A DNA stretch of 64,000 nt from Lachnoclostridium sp. UBA903 (GTDB lineage Bacteria > Bacillota > Clostridia > Lachnospirales > Lachnospiraceae): the NCBI GenBank assembly GCA_002294045.1, contig DBEP01000002.1, positions 1-64,000 of the forward strand. The letters run 5' to 3'. Shown in pieces: positions 8,790 to 17,007 of the stretch; the first letter of the stretch is position 1; each line of letters begins with the position of its first letter. The position numbers and the translations under genes were made by a program. The notes under the pieces are model-generated. The model did no database searches. It was given only the letters and a program-made list of their open reading frames with translations, and had not been told where the DNA came from.

Positions 8790-9941
8790 ATGAAAAAAAC
8801 TATGAAAAAAGTTTTATGTTTAGGCCTTGCCGGTGCAATGGCGGTTGGTGCTTTAGCAGGCTGTGGCAATAAGGATACGGGAAGCTCAAGTGAATTCCTT
8901 ATCGGCGGGCTTGGACCGTTAACCGGGGCAGCTGCGTCTTATGGTGTATCCGTTAAGCAGGGAGCAGAAATTGCAATTGAGGAAATCAATGAGGCCGGCG
9001 GCGTTAAGGTTGGGGATTCCACATTACAGTTAAGACTGGATTTTGCTGACGATGAAGCTTCGGGAGATACGGCAATGTCTGCCTATAACAGTTTAATGGA
9101 TAAAGGCATTAAAGCCCTGCTTGGTACCGTTACCAGCGGTGCGGGACTTGCAATAGCGGAGCAGACTAATGAGGACGGTATTTTCCAGATTACTCCGTCC
9201 GGTTCGGCACAGGATTTAACGGCATATGACAACGCTTTCCGTTTATGCTTTACCGATCCGGTGCAGGGTGAGACCATGGCTCATTATGCGGTTGAGGATT
9301 TAGGATTTAATAAAATAGCCGTCATTTATAATAATTCGGATGAATACAGTACCGGCGTTATGCAGGCTTTTGTTGATGAAGTAGAAAAAATCGGCGGCGA
9401 AATCGTTGCTATCGAAGCTTTCGTTGATGAGGCAGTAGATTTTACAACACAATTGACAACCATTAAGGGAACGGATGCACAGATTATCTTTGTACCCGCA
9501 TATTATCAGGATGCGGCTTACATTACCACACAGGCCGACGAACTTGGAATGAATCTTCCTTTTATCGGTTCCGACGGCTGGGATGGCGTATTAGCCAAGG
9601 TCGTAGATCCGAAAGTATTGGAAGGAGCAACTTTTATGAGTCCGTTCTTTGCAACCGATACGGACCCTGCGATCCAGGCATTTACCGCTGCTTATGAGGA
9701 AAAGTATAACGCTGTTCCGGACCAGTTTGCGGCAGATGGCTATGATTCTGTTTATGTAATAAAAGCAGCTTTGGAAACAGCAGGTTCCACCGAAAGTGAA
9801 GACTTAATCAATGTTATGACGGAAATTCAGGTAAATGGACTTACAGGTGAGGTTACCTTTAATGCGGACGGTGAACCGAATAAAGGCGTTAAGTTCGTTA
9901 AAATAGTAAACGGTGAGTATACTGCTCTGAATAGAGAATAA
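8790..9941 (+). CDS. livJ: Branched-chain amino acid ABC importer, substrate-binding lipoprotein
   Basis: 383 residues. A lipoprotein signal peptide ends in the lipobox LAGC, with Cys25 as the lipid-modified residue. The mature part is a Leu/Ile/Val-binding (periplasmic-binding fold type I) domain: IGGLGPLTGAAASYGVSVKQGAEIAI is the typical first strand region, and later segments such as FIGSDGWDG and QFAADGYDSVYV fit the family. It captures branched-chain amino acids, or a related small ligand, outside the cell and hands them to LivHMGF encoded next. The RBS is GGGAGG. A stem-loop after the gene may favour its expression over the permeases. Confidence 0.93.
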   Translation: MKKTMKKVLCLGLAGAMAVGALAGCGNKDTGSSSEFLIGGLGPLTGAAASYGVSVKQGAEIAIEEINEAGGVKVGDSTLQLRLDFADDEASGDTAMSAYNSLMDKGIKALLGTVTSGAGLAIAEQTNEDGIFQITPSGSAQDLTAYDNAFRLCFTDPVQGETMAHYAVEDLGFNKIAVIYNNSDEYSTGVMQAFVDEVEKIGGEIVAIEAFVDEAVDFTTQLTTIKGTDAQIIFVPAYYQDAAYITTQADELGMNLPFIGSDGWDGVLAKVVDPKVLEGATFMSPFFATDTDPAIQAFTAAYEEKYNAVPDQFAADGYDSVYVIKAALETAGSTESEDLINVMTEIQVNGLTGEVTFNADGEPNKGVKFVKIVNGEYTALNRE

Positions 9942-9961
9942 TAATATCAGAATTTGTACCG

Positions 9962-10030
9962 GAACAAAAGGAAAAATAGTGAGAGATAGTATATCCTTAT
10001 ACTGCCTGCCAATATTTCTTCCTTTTGTTC
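9962..10030 (+). terminator. Stem-loop between livJ and livH
   Basis: A perfect 12-bp stem (GAACAAAAGGAA and TTCCTTTTGTTC) encloses a 45-nt loop. There is no clean T-run after it. It may act as a partial terminator or mRNA stabiliser, giving more binding protein than permease. Confidence 0.5.
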
Positions 10031-10157
10031 TTGTGATTCATACAGATTTTACAGCCGTATAATCTGAGCTTCTTCGCTTGGCGCAGAGCCCGCTTGCAAT
10101 ATGTTCTGAGTTTAGCGAAAAATCTCAGGTTAAAAAAGGAGAAAGAGGTGATATTTA

Positions 10158-11036
10158 ATGCAAAGCATAATCGAACAATTCATTAACGGTTTACGTTCCG
10201 GCAGTATTTATGCCTTAATTGCGTTAGGATACACTATGGTATACGGTATCGCCAAAATGATTAATTTTGCCCATGGAGATATTATTATGGTAGGCGCCTA
10301 TACTTTATATATAGCTACCGTAGGATTAAAGATGCCGGTAATACTGGCTGTCTTGTTTACAATAACTGTCTGTGCCGTACTAGGTATAACAATTGAAAAA
10401 GTCGCTTACAAGCCACTGAGAAAAGCTCCCGCTCTGGCGGTTCTAATTACGGCAATCGGTATGAGCTTTTTGCTGCAAAGCATTGCCTTATTAATATTTA
10501 ATGCGAATCCTATTACATTTAAATCAATTATTACGATTAGTTCCAAATCCATAGGAGGAGTTACGGTCTCAGGAATAACGATAGTCACTCTTGCTGTTAC
10601 TTTTATCTGTATGGTTGCCTTAACCTTATTTATAACAAAAACAAAAGCAGGAAGCGCCATGAGGGCAGTTTCGGAAGACAGGGCCGCGGCAGAATTAATG
10701 GGAATTAATGTGAACCGGACCATATCCATGACATTTGCTATTGGCTCAGCTTTAGCTGCCGTTGCCGGTATTATGTTCGTATGCCAGTATCAGTCCATTA
10801 AGCCCACACTCGGAGCACTTCCGGGAATCAAAGCCTTTGTGGCGGCGGTTCTAGGCGGTATCGGCAGTGTACCCGGTGCCATGCTTGGCGGTATGCTGCT
10901 TGGAGTGATTGAAAGTATATCAAAAGCATATATTTCCAGCGAACTTTCCGACGCAATCGTGTTTGGTGTATTAGTCCTGGTTCTTCTGGTTAAGCCCTCC
11001 GGTCTGTTAGGCAGGAACCGAATTGAGAAAGTGTAG
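10158..11036 (+). CDS. livH: Branched-chain amino acid ABC permease LivH
   Basis: 292 residues with about eight hydrophobic segments. The start (FINGLRSGSIYALIALGYTM, then INFAHGDIIMVGAY) is the LivH signature, and the cytoplasmic loop SEDRAAAELMGINVNRT is the EAA-like site that contacts the ATPases. It forms the membrane channel with LivM. The RBS is AAGGAGAAAGAGG. The next gene starts 7 bp after the stop. Confidence 0.94.
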   Translation: MQSIIEQFINGLRSGSIYALIALGYTMVYGIAKMINFAHGDIIMVGAYTLYIATVGLKMPVILAVLFTITVCAVLGITIEKVAYKPLRKAPALAVLITAIGMSFLLQSIALLIFNANPITFKSIITISSKSIGGVTVSGITIVTLAVTFICMVALTLFITKTKAGSAMRAVSEDRAAAELMGINVNRTISMTFAIGSALAAVAGIMFVCQYQSIKPTLGALPGIKAFVAAVLGGIGSVPGAMLGGMLLGVIESISKAYISSELSDAIVFGVLVLVLLVKPSGLLGRNRIEKV

Positions 11037-11043
11037 GTGGAAT

Positions 11044-12042
11044 ATGAGCAAAGAGAGCAAGGAAAAAATCGGCCATCAAAATAATTTTTTAAATAAAAAA
11101 AATATCATTATTACCGCCGCCATTGTTGCCATATATATACTTATTGTCATTTTAGCGGATGGCGGTGTATTAAACCGTCAGGCCAGGTCCTTACTGGTCC
11201 CTATTGGTATTAACATTATCCTGGCGGTTTCCCTCAACTTAACGACAGGCTTTCTTGGAGAGCTTTCTTTAGGGCATGCCGGGTTCATGGCAATTGGTGC
11301 CTACACCGGTGCCATTTTCACACTTTATGTTAATATGCCCGGACCTGTTGAATTTTTATTGGGCATCTTGTTTGGCGGAATTGTAGCCGCCATTTTTGGA
11401 ATTATAATCGGAGTTCCCGTGTTAAGGCTGAAAGGGGACTATTTGGCTATTGTAACTTTGGGATTTGGTGAAATTATCCGTTCCATTGTTAATTTTATGG
11501 GAATTACCGGCGGTGCCATGGGGTTAAAACAGATTCCCCGTTATTCCAACTATACCTGGACTTATGTAATCATGATTATAACTCTTCTGGTTATTACCAA
11601 TCTTGTAAATTCCAGGCACGGAAGGGCTATTAAGTCTATACGTGATAATTATATAGCAGCGGAATCCGTAGGAATCCGAGTGAGCCGATGTAAAATTATG
11701 GCCTTTGTTATCGCGGCGTTTTTTGCAGGTGTGGCAGGGGTATTATACGGCCATCATTTGAGTATCGTAAAACCCGGTGACTTTGATTATAATAAATCGA
11801 TTGAGATTCTTGTTATCGTTGTTCTTGGCGGTATGGGTAATATTAAAGGTTCCGTCATTGCAGCAGTTATTTTAACTATTTTACCTGAAATGCTTCGTGC
11901 TGCCGACGACTTCAGAATGTTATTATATGCAATTGTTTTAATTGTAATGATGCTGTTTAATTCTTCCGGCTTACGGACCAGACTGGAAGAGAGCGGTAAA
12001 TTGCCGAAGCTGCCTCTGCTTATGAAGAGCAAAGCGAAATAA
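11044..12042 (+). CDS. livM: Branched-chain amino acid ABC permease LivM
   Basis: 332 residues from the ATG at 11044, which follows AGGTGG. An in-frame ATG at 11023 lies inside livH and has no site. The N-terminus is hydrophilic and basic, then multiple membrane helices with the LivM segments NLTTGFLGELSLGHAGFMAI and DNYIAAESVGIRVSR (ATPase-contact loop). It is the second channel subunit of the importer and is encoded directly before the two ATPases. Confidence 0.94.
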   Translation: MSKESKEKIGHQNNFLNKKNIIITAAIVAIYILIVILADGGVLNRQARSLLVPIGINIILAVSLNLTTGFLGELSLGHAGFMAIGAYTGAIFTLYVNMPGPVEFLLGILFGGIVAAIFGIIIGVPVLRLKGDYLAIVTLGFGEIIRSIVNFMGITGGAMGLKQIPRYSNYTWTYVIMIITLLVITNLVNSRHGRAIKSIRDNYIAAESVGIRVSRCKIMAFVIAAFFAGVAGVLYGHHLSIVKPGDFDYNKSIEILVIVVLGGMGNIKGSVIAAVILTILPEMLRAADDFRMLLYAIVLIVMMLFNSSGLRTRLEESGKLPKLPLLMKSKAK

Positions 12043-12057
12043 AGAAGGAGAAGGTGG

Positions 12058-12822
12058 ATGAATATGGCTTTATTGGAAGTAAAGAATTTAGGGATTTCCT
12101 TTGGAGGTCTCAGGGCAGTTGACAGCGTAAATCTTAATATAGAAAAGGGACAGCTGTATGGTCTGATTGGGCCTAACGGAGCAGGCAAAACCACCATCTT
12201 TAATCTGCTGACCGGGGTTTATCGTCCGACAGACGGAACCATTAAGATTGACGGAATCAACCTGGTCGGCAAGTCTCCTTCTGAAATCTGCCAGGCAGGG
12301 ATAGCCAGAACCTTTCAGAATATCCGTTTATTTAAAAAAATGAGTGTTTTGGATAATGTAAAAACGGCACTGCATAACCGGATAAAATATTCCCTGGTTA
12401 ACAGTTTTTTTCATCTGCCGGCTTATTTTAAGGCAGAGCGGGAAATGGATGAAAAGGCTATGGAAATCTTAAAGGTATTTGACTTAGACGGCCAGGCAGA
12501 TTATCTTGCCAGTAATTTACCCTATGGAAAACAGAGAAAATTAGAGATTGCCAGAGGTCTGGCAACCAATCCCAAACTCTTATTGCTGGATGAGCCGGCA
12601 GCCGGAATGAATCCCAATGAAACGGCAGAATTAATGGAAACCATCCGGTTGGTCAGGGACCGTTATCATATTACCATTTTATTGATTGAACATGATATGA
12701 AACTGGTATCCGGTATATGTGAAAAACTTTTGGTATTAAACTTCGGTACAGAGCTTGCGGCCGGTACTCCGGAAGAAGTTTTAAATCATCCCGAGGTTAT
12801 CGCAGCATATCTGGGTGAATAA
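12058..12822 (+). CDS. livG: Branched-chain amino acid ABC ATPase LivG
   Basis: 254 residues. Walker A is GPNGAGKTT, the signature region is LPYGKQRKLEIARGLAT (in LivG the usual LSGGQ is commonly Y/PYGxQR), Walker B is LLLLDEPAAGMNP, and the switch His lies in IEHDMK. It hydrolyses ATP to drive import with LivF. Start at 12058 after GAAGGAGAAGGTGG; an ATG two codons later would also serve. Confidence 0.94.
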   Translation: MNMALLEVKNLGISFGGLRAVDSVNLNIEKGQLYGLIGPNGAGKTTIFNLLTGVYRPTDGTIKIDGINLVGKSPSEICQAGIARTFQNIRLFKKMSVLDNVKTALHNRIKYSLVNSFFHLPAYFKAEREMDEKAMEILKVFDLDGQADYLASNLPYGKQRKLEIARGLATNPKLLLLDEPAAGMNPNETAELMETIRLVRDRYHITILLIEHDMKLVSGICEKLLVLNFGTELAAGTPEEVLNHPEVIAAYLGE

Positions 12823-12851
12823 TTTTGGGGGAAAGAAATGGAGGAATTCCC

Positions 12852-13562
12852 ATGGCAATGTTGACAATTAAAGACCTTCAGGTCTATTATGGAGTTATAC
12901 AGGCAATAAAAGGAATCTCCTTTGAAGTAAAGGAAGGAGAAGTAATTGCTTTAATTGGTGCCAATGGTGCAGGCAAGACAACAATTCTGCAAACTATTAC
13001 CGGTCTGATTGCGGCCAAATCAGGCAGCATTCAGTTTGAAGGCAATGATTTAGCCAAAATTCCTGCCCACAGCATCGTTTCTCTGGGTATGGCCCATGTA
13101 CCGGAGGGCAGAAGAATCTTTGCCGAATTAACCGTACTGGAAAATTTAAGAATGGGGGCCTATACCAGGAAGGATAAAAAAGAAATCGAAGATACCTTAA
13201 TAAAAATATATAAACGTTTTCCGCGTCTTAAGGAAAGAAAGAATCAGATAGCAGGTACCTTAAGCGGCGGTGAGCAGCAGATGCTTGCAATGGGCCGTGC
13301 CTTAATGTCTCATCCGAGAATTATATTAATGGACGAACCCTCAATGGGATTATCTCCGATTTTTGTGTCGGAAATATTTGATATTATAAAGGAGATAAAT
13401 GAAAGCGGCACCACCGTTTTGTTGGTGGAGCAAAATGCAAAAAAAGCATTATCTATAGCAGACCGCGCATATGTTTTAGAGACCGGAAAAATTGTTCTGG
13501 ATGGTGATGCCAAAGAACTTATGAACAATAATTCTGTTAAAAAAGCTTATTTGGGTGAATAA
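12852..13562 (+). CDS. livF: Branched-chain amino acid ABC ATPase LivF
   Basis: 236 residues from the ATG at 12852, placed after GGAGG; a possible TTG at 12825 has no good site. Walker A is GANGAGKTT, the signature is LSGGEQQMLAMGRALM, Walker B is RIILMDEPSMGLSP, and the switch region is VEQNAKKAL, all typical of LivF. It completes a full livJHMGF set. A kinase-like gene follows 11 bp later. Confidence 0.94.
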   Translation: MAMLTIKDLQVYYGVIQAIKGISFEVKEGEVIALIGANGAGKTTILQTITGLIAAKSGSIQFEGNDLAKIPAHSIVSLGMAHVPEGRRIFAELTVLENLRMGAYTRKDKKEIEDTLIKIYKRFPRLKERKNQIAGTLSGGEQQMLAMGRALMSHPRIILMDEPSMGLSPIFVSEIFDIIKEINESGTTVLLVEQNAKKALSIADRAYVLETGKIVLDGDAKELMNNNSVKKAYLGE

Positions 13563-13573
13563 GGAGGGTTACT

Positions 13574-14200
13574 ATGGAGCATTATGTAATCACGATTGCA
13601 AGAGGATATGGCAGCGGCGGAAGAACCATGGGCAGAATGCTTGCGGAAGAACTGGGTATTCATTTTTATGACAGGGAGCTCCTCCGTCTGGCATCAGATG
13701 AAAGCGGTATCAATGAAGAGCTGTTCGGCAGAATGGATGAGCAGGTAAAGAAAAGTCTTTTATTCCGAATTGCCAGAAAGGAATATAAGGGGCAGTTAAT
13801 CCCCCCTGACCGTGAGGACTTTGTCTCGAATGATAATTTATTCAATTATCAGGCCAAGGTTATCAGACAGCTTGCCGAACAGGAATCCTGTGTTATCGTA
13901 GGAAGATGCGCCGATTATATCCTGAGGGATATGGATAACGTAGTTAAAATATTTGTCCATGCCTCCCTTGAAGACTGTGTAAAAAGGCTGGAAGATATGT
14001 CCAGTCTGCCCATAAAGGAGTTGGAGAAAAAGATACTGGCTACCGATAAACGCCGTGCGGAATATTATAAATACTATACGGGCAGGAATTGGGAAGATGC
14101 CAAAAACTATGACCTATGTTTTAACAGCCAGCAGTTAGGCTTTGATAAATGTGTTCAAATCGTTAAAAGCTATCTGGACATCCGTTTCGGGAAGGCTTAA
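13574..14200 (+). CDS. Cytidylate kinase-like family protein
   Basis: 208 residues. The N-terminus TIARGYGSGGRTMGRMLAEE contains a glycine-rich nucleotide-binding loop as in CMP kinase-like proteins, followed by FYDRELL. The rest (EQESCVIVGRCADYIL, IFVHASLEDCVKRL) matches the cytidylate kinase-like family widespread in Clostridia, whose true substrate is not established. It is attached to the end of the liv operon by an 11-bp gap with a GGAGG site, so it is probably co-transcribed. Functional coupling to transport is not evident. Confidence 0.82.
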   Translation: MEHYVITIARGYGSGGRTMGRMLAEELGIHFYDRELLRLASDESGINEELFGRMDEQVKKSLLFRIARKEYKGQLIPPDREDFVSNDNLFNYQAKVIRQLAEQESCVIVGRCADYILRDMDNVVKIFVHASLEDCVKRLEDMSSLPIKELEKKILATDKRRAEYYKYYTGRNWEDAKNYDLCFNSQQLGFDKCVQIVKSYLDIRFGKA

Positions 14201-14218
14201 GACAGGCGGGATAAACGC

Positions 14219-14272
14219 AGGCTGAAAGAATAGCTCCGGGGGCAGGACAGCTTCCGGAGCTTCTTTCAGCCT
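14219..14272 (+). terminator. Terminator of the liv operon
   Basis: A long, nearly perfect stem (AGGCTGAAAGAA/TTCTTTCAGCCT extended by AGCTCCGG/CCGGAGCT) with a G/C-rich core, followed by GTATTTT. Confidence 0.85.
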
Positions 14273-14274
14273 GT

Positions 14275-14445
14275 ATTTTCCCGTTACAGTTCAGCCTATG
14301 GTACCGCGAGGTGTTTTTTGTGAGTGTAGCGAAGCGAAAGTCACAGAAAACCCGAGACCTACATGCGCGAAATTATGCAGAATGCATAATTTCTGTGCAT
14401 CATTTGTTGCAGTTTAGCCGTAAGGCTGAACTGTAACATTTTCCC
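14275..14445. mobile_element. MITE-like element with 15-bp TIRs and 8-bp target duplication
   Basis: Terminal inverted repeats GTTACAGTTCAGCCT (14283-14297) and AGGCTGAACTGTAAC (14423-14437) are perfect over 15 bp. Both ends are directly abutted by the same octamer ATTTTCCC (14275-14282 and 14438-14445), the footprint expected of transposition. The 155-bp core has no ORF. It contains a perfect 11-bp hairpin (GAAATTATGCA/TGCATAATTTC) and GTGAGTGTAGCGAAGCGAAAG. The right end can also fold on itself (CAGTTTAGCC/GGCTGAACTG). No transposase is present in the window. Confidence 0.85.
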
Positions 14446-14544
14446 TGCCCAAGGTTAAGAGAAGTCTTGCAATTTAATACGTTACTGTGCTATACTATTC
14501 AGAATCAAAGAAGATAATTAATATCAAAGAAAAGAGGATGAGAT

Positions 14545-15735
14545 ATGATATCAGATAAGATGGCCGGATTAGTGAAGAATAGTTCTGTTATCCGGGCAAT
14601 GTTTGAAGAGGGAAAAAGGCTGGCATCAATTTACGGCCCTGAGAACGTATTTGATTTCAGCCTGGGCAACCCCAGCGCAGAACCGCCTCAGGCAGTAAAG
14701 GATGCGGTTATTGAAACAATCAGTAGGGAAAACGCCGGTCTGGTCCACGGATATATGAATAATTCCGGATATGAAGATGTCAGGGCCGCCATAGCGGATT
14801 CCATAAATAAAAAATTCGGAACTGCCTTTGGGGAAGAGAATATTATAATGACTGTCGGAGCTGCCGGCGGATTAAATGTTATTTTAAAAACCCTGTTGAA
14901 TCCGGGGGATGAAGTCATAACTTTTGCTCCTTTCTTTGGTGAATACCGTAATTATGTGAGTAATTACGACGGGAAGCTGGTGGTTATAAGCCCCGATACG
15001 GATACCTTTCAGCCCAAGCTTGCGGAATTTGAGCAGAAAATAACGGCCGGAACCAAAGCAGTGATTATAAATTCACCGAATAATCCCACAGGAGTGGTTT
15101 ATTCGGAAGATACGATTACCGCTCTGGCCGCTATTTTAAATAAAAAACAGGCCGAGCTAAAAACCTCCGTTTATCTGATTTCAGATGAGCCTTACAGGGA
15201 ATTGGTATATGATGGTATAGAAGTCCCTTATCTGACAAAATACTATAAGAATACCATAGTCGGATATTCCTACAGTAAGTCCTTATCCCTGCCGGGGGAG
15301 AGAATCGGTTATCTGGTAATCCCTAAAGAATCGGATGATTTTGAAGATGTAATTGCAGGTGTCAATGTGGCAAACCGGATTCTGGGTTTTGTTAACGCCC
15401 CTTCCCTGATACAGCGGGTGGTTGCAAAATGCCTGGATTCCGAAGTGGACATTTCCATATATAACCGTAACCGTGAATTATTATACAACAGCCTGATTCA
15501 ATACGGTTATACCTGTGTCAAACCGGAAGGTGCTTTTTATTTGTTTGTAAAGGCTCCGGGAGAGGATGATAAGGCTTTTTGCGCAGCGGCGAAAAAGCAT
15601 AATATCCTTATTGTACCGGGTTCTTCCTTCGGTTGCCCCGGCTATTGCAGGATTGCGTATTGTGTTGATTATAAAACTATTGAAGGCTCCTTAAGGGGTT
15701 TTAAGAAGCTGACGGAAGAATATCTAACTAAGTAA
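14545..15735 (+). CDS. PLP-dependent aminotransferase, class I/II
   Basis: 396 residues of fold-type I aminotransferase. The PLP lysine is Lys245 in YSYSKSLSLPGERIGYL. NSPNNPTGVVYS and LISDEPYRELVYDG carry the Asn and Asp/Tyr residues that hold PLP, and GYCRIAYC includes the C-terminal Arg that binds the substrate carboxylate. The family includes aspartate and aromatic aminotransferases; the amino donor cannot be told from sequence. It precedes hisC by 112 bp, with a family C repeat between them. Confidence 0.88.
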   Translation: MISDKMAGLVKNSSVIRAMFEEGKRLASIYGPENVFDFSLGNPSAEPPQAVKDAVIETISRENAGLVHGYMNNSGYEDVRAAIADSINKKFGTAFGEENIIMTVGAAGGLNVILKTLLNPGDEVITFAPFFGEYRNYVSNYDGKLVVISPDTDTFQPKLAEFEQKITAGTKAVIINSPNNPTGVVYSEDTITALAAILNKKQAELKTSVYLISDEPYRELVYDGIEVPYLTKYYKNTIVGYSYSKSLSLPGERIGYLVIPKESDDFEDVIAGVNVANRILGFVNAPSLIQRVVAKCLDSEVDISIYNRNRELLYNSLIQYGYTCVKPEGAFYLFVKAPGEDDKAFCAAAKKHNILIVPGSSFGCPGYCRIAYCVDYKTIEGSLRGFKKLTEEYLTK

Positions 15736-15740
15736 ATGTC

Positions 15741-15810
15741 GGTACAGCCTTGCATAAATTTCGCTTAATAGCAAGTGCTGAATTAAGTGATAATTGTGCA
15801 AGGCTTTACT
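15741..15810 (+). repeat. Dispersed repeat family C, copy 1
   Basis: Shares GTACRGCCTTGCATAAATTT followed by YGCTTAATA with the minus-strand copy at 37152-37092. Outer arms AGCCTTGCA and TGCAAGGCT form an inverted repeat. It lies in the 5' region of hisC in hisC orientation and is followed by a small hairpin (CGTGCAGGACACG) and the SD. Confidence 0.65.
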
Positions 15811-15847
15811 GGCTAAGACGTGCAGGACACGCAGACAGGAGATTACT

Positions 15848-16915
15848 ATGAGAACCTGGGAAAATAACATAAGGAAAATTGCCCCGTATGTGCCGGGAGA
15901 ACAGCCGAACTTTCCCGATATGATTAAACTGAATACCAATGAAAACCCATACCCGCCGGCTCCGGGCGTCCGAAAAGCCGTGCTGGAATTCCAAATGGAT
16001 AAATTAAGACTGTATCCGGATCCAACTTCCAATCTGTTGGTAAAGGCCCTGGCAGATTATTATAAATTAGGAGAAGACCAGATTTTTGTAGGGGTTGGTT
16101 CCGACGACGTATTGGCTATGGCTTTCATGACATTTTTTAATTCCCATAAACCGGTTTTATTTCCGGATATTACCTATTCCTTTTATGATGTGTGGGCCGA
16201 GTTATTCCGTATTCCATACGAACGTCCTGCCCTTGATACTAATTTCAGAATCAGAAAAGAAGATTATTATAAGGAGAACGGAGGCATAGTTATTGCCAAT
16301 CCCAATGCCCCGACCTCTATTTATGAAGAAACCGGATTTATCCGGGATATACTGGAACACAACCAGGATTGTGTAGTAATCGTGGATGAAGCCTATATTG
16401 ATTTCGGCGGAACCAGCTGCCTGGAACTGATAAAGGAATTTGACAACCTTTTGGTGGTACAGACCTTCTCCAAATCCCGGTCCATGGCAGGCATGAGAAT
16501 CGGATATGCCATGGGAAGTCCTGCCCTGATAAAGGCCATTCACGATGTAAAATATTCCTATAATTCTTATACTATGAACCAGACTTCCTTGTATTATGGT
16601 GTGCAAGCGGTGAAAGACGAAGCATATTTTAAAGCATGCCTGGGAAAAATTATTAAAACCAGGGAATGGGTTTCGGTTAAATTGAAGGATCTTGGATTCA
16701 CTTTTCCGGATTCCCAAACCAATTTTATATTTGCCTCCCATGGGACCGTTCCGGCAGAGGATTTGTTTGCGGCTTTAAGGGCTGAAAATATTTTTGTCAG
16801 ATTCTTTAATAAACCAAGAATTCATAATCATCTTCGCATAACCATAGGCACCGATGAGGAAATGGATAAGTTCCTGAATGTTCTGGAGGGCATCCTGTCC
16901 GGGAAAAACTCGTAA
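15848..16915 (+). CDS. hisC: Histidinol-phosphate aminotransferase
   Basis: 355 residues from the ATG at 15848, which follows ACAGGAGATT; an upstream in-frame start at 15794 overlaps repeat C. HisC features are visible: MIKLNTNENPYPPAPGV at the start, NPNAPTSIY, VIVDEAYIDFGG, and the PLP lysine Lys209 in TFSKSRSMAGMRIGYA. The closing HLRITIGTDEEMDKFL carries the phosphate/carboxylate-binding Arg. It transfers the amino group in step 7 of histidine synthesis. No other his genes are adjacent, so a related substrate cannot be excluded. Confidence 0.85.
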   Translation: MRTWENNIRKIAPYVPGEQPNFPDMIKLNTNENPYPPAPGVRKAVLEFQMDKLRLYPDPTSNLLVKALADYYKLGEDQIFVGVGSDDVLAMAFMTFFNSHKPVLFPDITYSFYDVWAELFRIPYERPALDTNFRIRKEDYYKENGGIVIANPNAPTSIYEETGFIRDILEHNQDCVVIVDEAYIDFGGTSCLELIKEFDNLLVVQTFSKSRSMAGMRIGYAMGSPALIKAIHDVKYSYNSYTMNQTSLYYGVQAVKDEAYFKACLGKIIKTREWVSVKLKDLGFTFPDSQTNFIFASHGTVPAEDLFAALRAENIFVRFFNKPRIHNHLRITIGTDEEMDKFLNVLEGILSGKNS

Positions 16916-17007
16916 TGGGGCAATGAGATATTACCTGCTTTGACTAATAATAACAATTGTGGTATTATATAGCTTATGAAAAGATACTGCTTTAAGGAGG
17001 AATTGCC

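Noticed and set aside
12825..12851. TTG start for livF at 12825
   Set aside because: Its ribosome site is poor while ATG 12852 follows GGAGG and matches LivF N-termini.
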